64,000 nt of DNA from assembly GCA_949130495.1 (NCBI GenBank), contig OX422207.1, positions 785,468,384 to 785,532,383 on the forward strand. Reading direction: 5' to 3'. Each line of letters opens with the position of its first letter. Within the stretch, counting starts at the first letter, position 1. The position numbers were made by a program, and so were the translations under genes. Under the pieces are notes generated by a model. It did not search any database. It worked only from the letters and a program-made list of their open reading frames with translations, and was not told the origin of the DNA. Source of the stretch: Sambucus nigra. Its lineage: Eukaryota > Streptophyta > Magnoliopsida > Dipsacales > Adoxaceae. Of the stretch, positions 11,093-22,776 are shown piece after piece.

Positions 11093-11598
11093 TGTTGATG
11101 TAAAAAATTAGATTGCTTCTAATTATTTAATCACAGATAAATATAAATGAGACAAAGAATTTTAAAGTGGTTCAGCCTTATAAGAATGGCCTACGCCCAC
11201 TGTTTCTGTTATTGCCAAGTGTTTTGGAGTTCTCGATATGTAATTCTATCAAGAAAATCCGATCCCTTTGAATGAGGGTGATACAATGTATTTATAGCCC
11301 TTAGGCTGTACATGTGAAAGGGTAAACAATTAATGCTTTTTAAGAGTATACGTCTGTATGATAAGCATTCAATGAATAGTTGAACTGTTGATTATCTGGC
11401 AATCAATGTTGTGGCCGAGATGCAGCTCGGACCGCCTTAGTTGCTTGTCGTTCAGGAGTTCCTCGGAGTGTTGGAGTTCCTCGGAGTGAGTATGACTTGG
11501 TCGGGGAAATAAACCCCCTCCTTGCTATTGTGCCACGGAGATCGATACGTGTCTTCTTATGATTCGTCTATATCATCATACTAATTTTGGTATCAACA
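11093..11598 (-). repeat. Tat2 3' LTR
   Basis: 506 bp, TGTTGAT...ATCAACA ends. A TATAAATA box for - strand transcription lies at 11289-11296 in the + strand complement TATTTATA. The inner flank, AAACATTGGCC on the - strand, is not purine-rich, so no clear polypurine tract is visible. Confidence 0.93.
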
Positions 11599-12022
11599 GG
11601 CCAATGTTTCATATTTCGAACTTTGAGGAATAAGGAACATTCTTTCTCGGTATATGGAAATATTAAATGACCTTCCTAGTTTTTAGGAGCATTTTCTCCG
11701 TATTCGAATGTCCTTCCAAATTCGCAGAATCCGCCTTTTTGAATTTTTATAAGCGCTTCGATCTTCGTGCACTTTTTGTCCTTTTAGCCGCCGGTAGCAT
11801 AATAGTTTCTTTTTTGTAATCATTTCTTTCGTCATTTCCCAAGGCAAAGTATTTAAGCTTCATAGGCAATCCCATCGTCTTCTACCTTTTCCAATTTCTG
11901 CTTTCGAGTTTTCCATAGTCTTTCTCTCTCTTGTGCGTTAATCCTTTTCTTCGTTCGTTGTCAACAGATCTCCCTTTTTCCTGTAAGATCTTCTTCCTTC
12001 TTCTTCATTTCTTTTATTCGCC
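11599..12022 (+). other. 5' leader of the Tat2 antisense gene
   Basis: Pyrimidine-rich, non-coding on both strands. It precedes the ATG at 12023 and contains T/C-rich tracts typical of plant promoters and leaders. No certain TATA box was identified. Confidence 0.4.
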
Positions 12023-15000
12023 ATGGTTTATGTTATTGAATCTCTTGAGAAATTCCGTTCTGATTTTTCTATTCCATCTTGGGTAACTCTGGAGGATCTT
12101 TCTGAGCCTTCAAATTATTTTCGTTTGGCTGAGGGACATTGGTTCCCCAGCCTCTTTATTGCTGAATGTGGATTTTTTTTCCACCTAACCCTTTGTTCTT
12201 AGAGTTCTGTCATTATTTCGATGTTGTTCCTGCAAAAATAGCCCCCAATACATGGAGAATAGTTAATGGGGTGTATAGGTTAAATCAAACTCACGGAACC
12301 CGTATAGGAATTCCTGAGATTATGTATTGTTATAGATGGGCTGTTCTAGATAATGTTTTTTATTTAAAAATTAGATTTTTGAATAGGGCTTTAGTAGTCA
12401 ACCTCCCTGATGCTAATAGGGATTATTTTGAACATGGGGTAGTTATAAAAAATTGGCAACATGCCCCTTTGATTGGAGATGAAGTATATCAAGTTCCCAG
12501 ATGCCCTCCATATGGCAATGGGATAGGTTATTTTCATTTTATTTTATTTCTGAAATTATGATTTCATTATGTTTGAATAAATGTGTGATTGACATTTCAC
12601 TATGTATTTGTTTGCAGTTGACAGCAAAAGAAATATTCCAAAAGAATCAGAAGTTAATATTAAGCATTTGAAACTTATCTGGAGTTTGCATCAGAAAGTT
12701 GCAGATGAGCACATCAGGTCTGCTTCATATTTGTTGCAGTATAGGGGTTCTTCAACCTCTTTCACTGCTCGTCCTGTGGTCAACACTAGTGATCCAGTGT
12801 CAGTTCCTGAGGACTCTTCTCTAGAATCTCACATTCCTCTGAGTCAGAAAATGGGCAAAAGAAGAGTTCCTGCTATCTTTGAGGAGACTACCTCTGCTCG
12901 AGATGGAAAAAGAAACAAAACTGACGTCCAAAAGGGGACAAAGAAGACAGATGTTGCACCTCAAAAAGCTGTTGAGAAGCCCCCAGTGGCTCCTAACAAG
13001 AAGGATGCACCTGTGGAAGTGGTCACCATCTCCCCAACCAAAAGCTATTCTTTGGTTGAAACTGTTGAAATGCCACCGAGGAGACTGAAGAAATCCTCCT
13101 CGGTCAATTTGGCTGAAACCATTCCCCAGTTCCAAGTTAGTGGAGCTGGTGTTCCAACTATTATTCCTCCGAGCTCAGCTATGAGCTCGGTAAAGACTTG
13201 GACCATTCCTGAAGTCCAAGGAATTGAGGAGAATATGTCTAGGGATGTGCTTACATCCCTGGCTACTCGTCACATTACTTCAGTAAGTTTCTCATATTCT
13301 GAATTTTCTTTCTTTCCATCAATACATGTATTTCTGTGCTGACTTATCGTTATCTCCTTTTTTCAGCTGGTGAGTTTCTTTAACACCATTGTGAAGAAGG
13401 ATGAAGCGATCAAGGCTTCTAGCTCTTCATCCGGAGTGGAGGATGCTTTATTGGGTTTGACCAAATCTTTGAAGGATTCCTGTCAAAAGTATGACGAGGA
13501 TAAGGCTAATTGGGAGAAGAAGTTGGCTGCAGTTGAGGCAAAGAAGGTGCAGCTCGTTGAAGTTTCCAAGGGTTTGGAAAATAAAGTGAAGGATTTGGAG
13601 AAAGAGAACAAGAAGTATGCCGAGAAGCTCACGAACTTTGGGGAGCTTTAAAATAAGTTTAAATTGGCTGAGGAAGAGCTAACCCTTCTGCGAGAAGTAA
13701 ATCGCCAGAAGGAGGAGGTGGAAGTTAAATTGAAAGCCACCGAGGATCTGTTATCTGAGAAGCTCTCCTCGGAGAAAATAAAAAGAAAGATGGCAGTAAA
13801 GAAGTCCTTCAACACTGGTTGGGACAAAGGATGGAACAAGGGGGTAGCAGCCATGATGTCCTAAGTGCAATATGGGAGTCTTAAATACTTCCGAGATGGT
13901 TGGATCGCTGCATTGCAAGAATTGAAGGTTGACAAGGACTCTGAGCTGTTTCAATAGTATCTTCCTGGTCCCCCTCATAAAATTGAAGACGAGGAAGAAG
14001 ACGAAGTTGCATCCTAGGAGTCTTCAATGGCAGTGGGTGATCAAGTCCTTGCCTCATAACCTATTCAGACAGTCACCGAGGAGCTTCTGTCTTTGCCTGC
14101 TCCACCTGAATAAGTTCCAGCTCCTGCAATCCAAATTATTGTTTCCACCGAGCAACCAAGCTCCTCGTCCCAGCCTCCCGAGAAAGTCTTGGGAGAGAAG
14201 GAAAAGGTGTGAAGTTTGTTCGGTATTTGTTTTATTTTCTTTTGTCACTTGTAGTCTGTACTCTGAACACTGTACTCCTTTCTATGATGTAATAAAAATC
14301 ACCTTTTTTTGTCCCTCTATGTTGTTGATGTTCTGTCTTCTTTTTTATTAAATCTTGCCTTCTCTTCATTACTAGTTTATGGCTAGAATGGAATTGCTGT
14401 CTGCCCATGACACAACTCTGCTTCGACAAGGTAATAAATATTTTAAGGCTGGCCACACTGATTTGGAAAATTCCCAGATTGTAGAGATTCTTGGTCGAGA
14501 TGATTCAGACCAAGTAGTTGAGGCATATCAATACTTGAAATATCTTCTTGATCGTGATGTAGCCAACAGTATGGCTTATTACGAAATGATTGAAGACTTG
14601 CAAGGTACTCTCGATTAACTTTAGCAGCAGTATAAAGAGTCTTCAGCTCTTTTGCACGAAGGGTATGAGAAGAAAATCAAACAACTTCGTGCTGAAAAAG
14701 GCTACGACAAGATGCTTGCTGGCTATGAAGTGAGAGAGAGAACATTGAAAGCAGATGTCGAAGGGCACAGGCAAATCGCTGAGCTATTGGAACAAGAAAA
14801 CAACAATCTGCAAAAAGAACTAGCTCAGCTGAGGTCTGCTGCTTCATCTTCCACTGTCTTGGACCGGTCACCGATGAAGGATTCTCATTTTTAGAAGTGG
14901 AAAATGCCAAGTTGCGAGAAGATTTAGAGGCTTTGAGAAGAACTGGGCCTTCTACTGCTATTCGGGGACGAGGAAGAGGTTCTCATGGACGAGGAAGAGT

Positions 15001-15715
15001 TGCTCAGAATGTTGTCGAGGAACAAAGTACTCAACCTGCTCGAGGATGACCAAGAGTTCTTCGTCCTACTATTGAAGAAGCTCGTACTCAATCAGTGTTG
15101 GAAAACCAAGCATTCCAATTGATGGCAAAAAATCAAGCCTTGTCTGAACTGTCCAAGAAAGTCCAAACTTTGGAGGATCAACTTGCTGTGACGAAGTCTG
15201 CTTTGGATCATAAGTATATTTTTGCCAGAAACCTTCATGAGCAGTTAGAGAGACTAATTTTCCAATTCCATAAACAACCTCGTGAATTCTGGATGGCAGG
15301 CTACAATGAGGCCCTTTTTCATTTGAATGATCGTATTGAAAATGCTAATAATGAAGGCTACAAATAGGGATGGTTGAACACCTTGGGTGTATTGAAACTA
15401 GAGCAAGGTCATTATTTATGGTATTACCATGCTCCTGGGCTGCTCGATCTACCCATTCCGCCCTTCAAGCTTGACATGAGCTGGATCCCTGCTCGGGCCA
15501 TTCCTCGTTGTTTGATCTCCAAGTATCTTGGTGACTATGCCCTTCATTCACAGGCAGAATTATCTCGTCCTGAGCATTTACTGGATACACCTTCAATAAT
15601 GAACGTCAAAATGCTTCGAGATCTTAACTTCATTAATTCTCCCCTTTGCCTGGAAGATCCTCCTGCTGGCGAGGAGCCTATTTCAAAAGCAGAAGGGAAA
15701 AGACCAGTAGAATAG
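12023..15715 (+). pseudogene. Tat2 antisense gene: gypsy-associated domain, coiled coils, four exons
   Basis: Exons read as 12023-12526, 12618-13282, 13367-14206 and 14376-15715, about 1100 codons. All three introns have GT and AG ends (91, 84 and 169 nt) and each junction keeps the frame. The N-terminus (ATG 12023) codes for a domain like the plant 'putative gypsy type transposon' family (FLEFCHYFDVVPAKIAPN, then TWRIVNGVYRL). Exon 2 is Lys/Pro-rich and perhaps nuclear; exon 3 is a Lys/Glu coiled coil; exon 4 holds more coiled coil and an RGRGRGSHGRGR motif. A frameshift lies in the T8 run near 12175 and another near 14870. About ten stops (for example 13649, 13862, 14058, 15047, 15366) are all C-to-T steps from Gln or Arg codons. 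AATAAA follows at 15759. Function unknown. Confidence 0.75.
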
Positions 15716-15758
15716 GAACTTCTGATGTAATAATTAGTACAGAATTTAATATCAATGT

Positions 15759-15764
15759 AATAAA
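15759..15764 (+). terminator. Possible poly(A) signal of the antisense gene
   Basis: AATAAA lies 44 bp after the TAG at 15713-15715, in T-rich sequence, a normal placement for a plant polyadenylation signal. Confidence 0.45.
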
Positions 15765-15989
15765 TTTGTGTAATTCATTTTGAATTCAATGAAAGAGTTT
15801 CATTTTTGTTCGCAAATTTGTATTGCTATTGTCTTGTATTTGTCAAACACTTTATATTTGTGCTTGCATAACAATATTGTCTGGTTCATCGACCAAAAAA
15901 GTTATAAGTATCAGTTATGTTGCTCAATCACCTAATAATAAAGTAGTGAGTATAAAAATGTTGAAAAAATTTTCAACCAACCAAGGTTG

Positions 15990-16690
15990 TTAAATTGTGC
16001 TTGTCGACCAACTACAGTTAGTGGGTTTTTATCCTCGACCAGCCATACTTGGTACAATTTGAAATTTTTTCTCCTCGTCAACCAACTACAGTTAGTGGGT
16101 TTTGATCCCCGACCAACCATACTTGGTATAATTTGGAATATTTTGTATTTTCTGGAATAATCTTACCTCCCGACCAACATAAGTTGGCATATCTTGTTTC
16201 CTAACCAACCGATATTGGCATTTTTAGGAGTATTTTGCTTCCTAGCCAAACACGTTGGCATTTTTAGAAATGTTGATGTTGTTCTCGCCCTTTTACCAAC
16301 CGGAGTTGGTCTGAGTTCGAACTATCATGTCCACTTGCCCTTTTACCAAAATTGGTCTGAGCCAGTGTCAGCCTCCTAACCAAAGGAGTATGGTTTCCTA
16401 ACCAACCGGAGCTGGTATTTTTAGGAATGTCGTGTTCTCGCCCTTTTACCAATCGGAATTGGTCTGAGTTCGAACTATCATGTCCACTTGCCCTTTTACC
16501 AATCGGAGTTGATCTGAGCTAGTGTACGCCTCCTAACCAAAGGATTATGGTTTCCTAACCAACCGGAGCTGGCATTTTTAGGAATGTTGTTCTCGCCCTT
16601 TTACCAACCTAAGTTAGTATGAGCTCGAACTGTCATGTCCACTCGCCCTTTTATCAACCGGAGTTGGTTTGAGCTAGTGTCATAGTTTGT
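15990..16690. repeat. Tandem and dispersed repeats between the antisense gene and pol of Tat2
   Basis: Two families. At 15990-16180 a unit built around CGACCAACTACAGTTAGTGGG and CCAACCATACTTGGT-type inverted pairs. At 16190-16690 at least six copies of a unit containing CCCTTTTACCAACCGGAGT followed by TGGTCTGAGC, itself a small palindrome ACCAAC...GTTGGT, alternating with CCTAACCAAAGGA. Two near-exact copies of the second unit also lie inside pol at 18606-18696. Confidence 0.85.
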
Positions 16691-16794
16691 AGTGTGTAAC
16701 ACTAGTATTCCCCGAAAAACTTTTAATTAAAGGAGAGAAGATGGCGAAATATCATCGTTTTATTCATATTGATGGAACTGCTTTACATTTTACA

Positions 16795-19193
16795 TCACTG
16801 ATAATACTTGCGTAGGTGTTCAGCATTCCATGCATTCTTAAATTCCTCTCCTTCTATAGTCTCTATTCGATAAGTTCCTGGTCGAACAACTTCTGTAACT
16901 TGGTAAGGTCCATGCCAGTTTGCTTCCAACTTATTGTGCTTCTGAATGACCTTTTTAGCACGTAATCTCCTTCTTTTAAGTCGCATTTCTTCACCCTCTT
17001 GTTGTAGAACATAGTTTTTTGTTGTTGGTAAGCAGCATTCCTAATGGCTGCCTCTTCTCTAACCTCCTCGAGCATGTCCAAATCTAATCTTCTCATTAAG
17101 TCGCTGACTGGGGAATTGAAGTTCAGCACTCTGTGTGTTGGAAGACCCAACTCGGCAGGTATTACAACCTCACTTCCAAATGCCAGCATATATGGTGATT
17201 CTCCAGTTGCTGCTCGGGGAGTTGTTCGGTAAGCCCATAATACTAAATGTAGCTCATTAATCCAATTAGCTTTAGCCTCACTTAGCCTCTTCTTCAAACC
17301 ATTTAGTAATGTTCTGTTCGTCACTTCAGTCTGTTCATTGCTTTGAGGATGGCCTAGTGCTGAAAGAACCTTCCAAATGTTTGACTGATGACAATAGGCG
17401 GCAAACTCCTCGTTATCAAATTATGTTCCGTGGTCTGTGATGAAGGCATGAGGGAGACCATATCGGCAGATGATGTTCTTCCAAATGAACTGGTACACCT
17501 TCTCGTATGTCATATCAATAAGTGGCTCAGCTTCTACCCACTTAGTAAAATAATCCACTGCGACGATGAGGTACTTGAATCTTCCTCGGGTCGTTGGCAG
17601 TGGTCCAACCAAATCAATTCCCCACATAGCAAATGGCCAAGGGGAAGTTATGGGTGTCAACAATGCTTGTGGAGTTCGTCGGATGGAGGAAAAACTTTGG
17701 CATTTATCACATCTCTTAGCATAGGCTATACAATTAGCCCTCATCGTTGGCCAGTAGTATCCCTGCGTCATCACCCCTTGCAAAAGTGTCCGATCTGCTA
17801 CATGGGCTCCACAGGACCCTTCATGGATCTCTTCAATCAATTCTTTCACCTCGGAGGGATGTACACATCTTTGCAAACCTGCCATAATTCCTCGTCTATA
17901 CAAAACACCATTAATTAGTACATACCGAGCAACTTTAAACTTCAATTTCTTGGCAGCGAGCTTATCCTCCGATAATTCTCCCTCCTCAATATATGCCCTG
18001 ATGGGATCCATCCAAGATGGTCCTAAATCAAGGGTAATAATATTCATTGTCAGGTTTTCATCTATGCTCCGACTTTCTAATACTTCAATTGGTATCATTT
18101 TTCGCAGCTCGGTACGAGTAGCTGATGCTAGTCGGGCCAATACGTCTGCTCGTGCATTCTCCATTCTTGGTATTCTGATCAACTGAATGGCATCAAATTC
18201 TGCCAACAACTCCATCACCTTTTCATGATACTTGACCATTAATTCTCCTTTAACTGCATATGTTCCCATCATCTGATTCACAATTAATTGAGAATCATTG
18301 AATACCATCACTTGTTGTGCTCCCACAATCTTTGCTAAATTAAGACCTGCTATCATGGCCTCATACTCAGCCTCATTATTGGAAGCTTTGAATTGGAATC
18401 GCAGGGCGTATTCCATGTCAATCTCGTCTGGGGTGTTCAAAATAATCCCTGCTCCACAACCTATTGTGCAAGATGACCCATCTACATATAATCTCCATGT
18501 AGGTAACTTGTCTTCAAATTTCTTATCTGACAAAATTCCTCGGTGAAATATTTGTTGTTTCCTTTCATCCTCCCCTGATATTCCTCGCTCCTCGTCGATC
18601 ATCTCTTCTCGCCCTTTTACCAACCGGAGTTGGTCTGAGCTCGAATTTGATGATCCTTCAATATTCACAAGCCCTTTTACCAACCGGAGTTGGTCTGAGC
18701 TTGTGTTTGTTGATCCTGTAACATCCACAGGTTGATCATCGAGAAACTTTTGTTCCTCGGGGGTATCAGGATAAGTAAACTCTGCTATAAAATCTGCTAC
18801 ATTTTGCCCTTTTAATGATGATCTGGGTTCATACACAATATCATATTCACCGAGCTCTATTGCCCAGTACATCAGTCTCCCTGATTTTTCTGGCTTATGA
18901 AGGGCTTGTCTCAATGGCATGTCGGTATACACGACGATGGTATGGGCCTGGAAATATGGCCTCATTCTTCTACTTGCCTCAATTAATGCCAATGCCAATT
19001 TTTCCAGCTTTGGGTACCTGATCTCTGCACCTCGGAAAGCCTTACTTGTGTAATAAATTGGCTTCTGGACTCCATTCTCCATTCTGATCAATGCCGAGGT
19101 AACTGCATTCTCTGACACTGCCAAGTACAAGTACAACTTTTCTCCCATTACTAGTCTGGACAACAGTGGAGGTGCTCCCAAATATTTCTTCAA
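16795..19193 (-). pseudogene. pol: Tat2 RNase H, second RNase H (aRNH) and integrase
   Basis: The 590-codon stretch 19193-17421 starts in the RT connection (APPLLSRLVMGEKLYLYLAV) and RNase H (YPKLEKLALALIEASRRM), then a linker, the second RNase H (LYVDGSSCTIGCGAG, NNEAEYEAMIAGL) and the integrase (HVADRTLLQG, CDKCQSFS, GIDLVGPLP, ITDHGT). A TAA at about 17418 (from CAA) interrupts the integrase core, which goes on at 17324-16863. A frameshift near 16970 moves to the last frame, ending WNAEHLRKYYQ at 16795. Integrase inserts the cDNA; the second RNase H is the Tat marker. The linker at about 18600-18700 contains two in-frame repeats reading SSDQLRLVKG. Confidence 0.92.
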
Positions 19194-20138
19194 GTCTTAA
19201 AAGGCTTTATCACATTCATTATTCCACTCGAAAGTTTTTCGAAGTGTTTTGAAGAATGGGAGGCATCTATCAGTTGCTTGGGATACAAATCTGTTGAGCG
19301 CTGCAACTCGTCCTGTAAGACTCTGCACCTCTCTCTTCGTTGTTGGAGATCGTAACCCTAAAAGAGCTTTGAACTTTTCTGGATTCGCCTCAATGCCTCG
19401 CTGGTTGACGATGTACCCGAGGAACATTCCTTCTCGTACTCCAAATGTACACTTCGTCGAGTTGAGCTTCATTTGGTATTTATCCAGTTGATCAAAGGTC
19501 TCACCTAAGTCAACTAGATGATCAGCAACTTTCTTGCTCTTTGTCAGCATATCATCGACATAGACTTCCATATTGCAACTGATTTGTTCGGCAAAAACCT
19601 TGTTCATCAGTCCCTGGTATGTCGCTCCTGCGTTTTTCAAACCAAAAGGCATAACATTATAACAATAAGTTCCCCTAGGGGTAATAAAAGAAGTACTTTC
19701 CCTGTCTTCAGGTTTCATTTTGATCTGATTGTCGCCAGAGTAAGCATCCATGAAGCTGAGCAGCTCGTGTCCCGAGGTAGCATCCACTAGTTGATCAATT
19801 CTGGGCAATGGAAAGTGATCCTTTGGGCATGCCTTGTTGAGATCGGTGAAATCAACACACATTCTCCATTTATTGTTTTTCTTCTTTACCATTACCACAT
19901 TTGCTAATCAGTTTGGATATTTCACATCTTCAATGAATTGGGCTTTGTGGAGCTTCTCGACCTCCTCTTGTATAGCTTGATTCTTCTCGGGACTAAATAC
20001 TCTTCTTCTCTGCTTTACAGGCTTGATCTCCTTATTCACATTGAGCTCATGATATAAGAAGTTTGGATCTATTCCTGGCATATCTTCATGACTCCATGCA
20101 AAAGTTTTCTTTATGTTTCTCAAGAAAGTTATCAACTC
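19194..20138 (-). pseudogene. pol: Tat2 reverse transcriptase
   Basis: It runs from DMPGIDPNFLYHELNV (20135-19908) through WRMCVDFTDLNKACPKDHFP, MPFGLKNAGATYQG and the catalytic YVDDM at 19548-19562, to the thumb region ending TFEWNNECDKAF. Stops at 20136 (TAG), about 19905 (TGA for Trp) and 19194 (TAA) are each one C-to-T or G-to-A step from sense codons in an otherwise unbroken frame shared with gag-protease and RNase H. The enzyme would copy the element RNA in the particle. Confidence 0.93.
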
Positions 20139-22748
20139 CTATTTTATTGAAGCATCCAACGACGAACCTATCTGAGTTGTTCGTTCAGGGTGTTCATCGT
20201 CCAGAATAACATTTTCTGTAGATTCCACCACCTGTCCTTTTACAAGTTGGGATTCATCTCTAGGATCCAGTGTTTCAATTTTTGTACCTTCATCCACCTG
20301 GTAGGTAGTAGTCTTTTTCCTTGACTCTTCAAGATCCTCTTGCTCGACAGATGAATAATAGCATTCCCGAGCTACTTTTTGATCACCTTTCACAAATCCT
20401 ACTCCAAAATTTGTTGGGAATTTTAAGCACTGATGTACTGTAGATGGAACTGCTTCGAACTTCTTCAAACCAACTCTTCCCATGATGATGTTGTAAGCTG
20501 ATTGCACATTCTTATCCATCACAAAGAAGCGTATTCTTTCTGTTCGACAAGAAGGCCAAGTTCCAATGAATATATCCAACTTGATCGTCCCAAGTGGAAA
20601 AACCTTCTCGCCAGCAAAACCCAGGAGAGGTCTGTGATAAGGCTCCAATTGAGATAATTTTAAATTTAAACTGTCAAAGCATAAGTAGAACATGATGTTT
20701 GCCGAACTACCATTATCTACCAGAACCCTTGAAATCACTACTTCTTTCATCCTCATTTTGATCACCAAAGGGTCGTCGTGAGGGTAAAGAATAGCTGCAA
20801 GGTCATTTTTTGAAAAACCAATGACTAGCTTCTCTTTGTTTATCTTCCTTGGGCGATCCTTCTCAGCCAAATTTATCCGTTGAATGTATGAGCAAGCTTG
20901 AGCCTCACCGAGGTAAGCTTTTCTTTCTGCAGTAAGATCTCCTCCTCCTGCATCTCCACCTGTAATAACATTACAATCAAATATTCCAAAACGTATTGAA
21001 AATACCTCGCGTTCTGGTTGCCTTGGCCTTTTGGGAAGATCGGGGTCATCCTCTGTATCATCTTCATGATCTCTTTTCCTGTTTTCTTCTGCCCGACGAG
21101 GAGATCTAGATCTCTCTCTTACTCGGTCTACATTTCCTCTTTCATTTCTACGATCAACATACTTTGACAACTTTCCTTGTCTAATGAGCGTTTCAATCTC
21201 GTTCTGGAGGGCTATGCAATTTTTAGTCATATGACCATGATCCTTATGAAACTCGCAATATTTATCTCTATTTTTTTTGTCAGGGTCCGACTTCAGTTTC
21301 TTTGGCCACCTTATCTCCTCGTTATTCTTGATTTCTTCCAAGACATGATTAATACCCATTTTCAAAGGAGTATAATTATCGAATTTCTTCAGGTCTTCCC
21401 ATGACGACTTATTATTTTTGGAATGCTTGTCACCGCCATTGCCCTTAAGCTCTTTCTTCTTAGATTTGTCGACTTCCACCTTGGTTTCTTTATCCATATT
21501 CTTCTTCGCAGCCATAGCCTCCTCGACATTCATGATTTTGGCCGCTTTTGCCATCAACTCTGACATAGTTGTAGGTGGATCTTTGGCCAAAGTGTAATAA
21601 AATTTGTTAGGCAACAACCCACTCATCAAGGCGGTGATTGCTGTCTTTTCTTCATAATCTATGACTTCCAGCTTCTCGTTATTGAAACGAGTTATGTAAT
21701 CTCTAGTACTCTCACCAGATTTTTGTCTAACACTTAACAAGTGTGCTACTCGTTTTACTGGCTTTGCCCCAAAATAGAAATTGCCGATGAATAACTCGGC
21801 CAGTTGAAAGAAAGTTAAAATCTCACCACGAGAAAGATTGTTGTACCATATCTGGGCAGATCCAGTAAGAGTTTCTGAGAATGCTCTGCATCTCATCTCG
21901 TCGGGGACAACATAGATGTTGGCAACAGCTTGATATTGCTCTATGTGAAGAACAGGATCTGTCTTTCCATCGTATTTGGGGCTCACCACTGGGGCTTTAA
22001 ACTTTGACGGTGTAGGAAAATCCACAATGGCCTGGACAAAAGGTGTCCCTTGAACAAAAGTTCGTTGTAGGGGATTCTTCGCCTTAGCCATTTCTCCCAA
22101 TCTATCCTCCAACCGCTGAATGGACCCTTTCCACGCATCATTTCCTTCCTCGGGCCTATTAGTTCGAGCAATTGATTGTTCTTAAGTGGCCTCCTGAGAT
22201 CTATCTTGACGAGCAACTGGTCGTGATTGTGCTGATCCTTCTCTTAGACCTGCTGGTTGTCGGAAACTCCTAGACATGGTCTTAGGTGGACTCCTATTCC
22301 TCCTAGGGCCTAATCGACTGAAAGGAGACACCCTTCTCAGTCTTTCCAAGGCACTGGGTCTCTCTGGAGAGAGAGTGATACGTTGATCAGTATCTGTAGC
22401 CCGTATTGACGAAGTTCACCCAGGTTGATAAGAGAAATCATCAGATTCCTCATTACGATATGACTCAGTACGCCTGGATCGTGAAGAAAGCAAATAAGCT
22501 TGTCTCTGACCACTTCTCTGTCCTGAATGTGCAGGTACTCCGCCATGAAGGGTTTGTATGAGTTGCCGCATTGTTTCTTGCATGGAGGTTTGTCTTTGAG
22601 CCAGATTCGTCATAATTCCAGCCAGATCTGGAGAAGTTGATGGTGCAGAGGGATTTGGAGGATTCCCAACGTTCCCAGCATTTCGATTGCTGGATTCCGG
22701 ATTATCTGCCATTGATGATGAATGATTTTTGATGAAAAACGATAACAA
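20139..22748 (-). pseudogene. gag: Tat2 gag and protease
   Basis: The frame starts at ATG 22748 (a nearby in-frame Met, SSSMADNPESS, could also start it) with a Ser/Pro/Asn-rich N-terminus. The gag core follows (IWYNNLSRGEILTFFQLAEL, RQKSGESTRDYITRFN), then a basic region, the zinc-knuckle block CEFHKDHGHMTKNC (about 21215-21262), an Arg-rich tract and the protease with VDNG at 20709-20720 and NIIMGRVGLKKFEAV. Stops at about 22416 (TGA) and 22183 (TAA) break the N-terminal third; the 657-codon stretch 22112-20139 is uninterrupted. Gag and protease in one frame with pol is normal for Tat elements. Confidence 0.92.
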
Positions 22749-22755
22749 CAGTCGA

Positions 22756-22773
22756 TTCCCACAGACGGCGCCA
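22756..22773 (-). other. Tat2 primer-binding site
   Basis: On the - strand the sequence TGGCGCCGTCTGTGGGAA starts three bases after the 5' LTR. The TGGCGCC opening is complementary to a tRNA CCA end and is the form common in Tat-clade elements. The exact tRNA was not determined. Confidence 0.75.
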
Positions 22774-22776
22774 ATC

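Noticed and set aside
11599..11620. Polypurine tract next to the Tat2 3' LTR
   Set aside because: The - strand sequence before the LTR (AAACATTGGCC) is not purine-rich; no tract is called.
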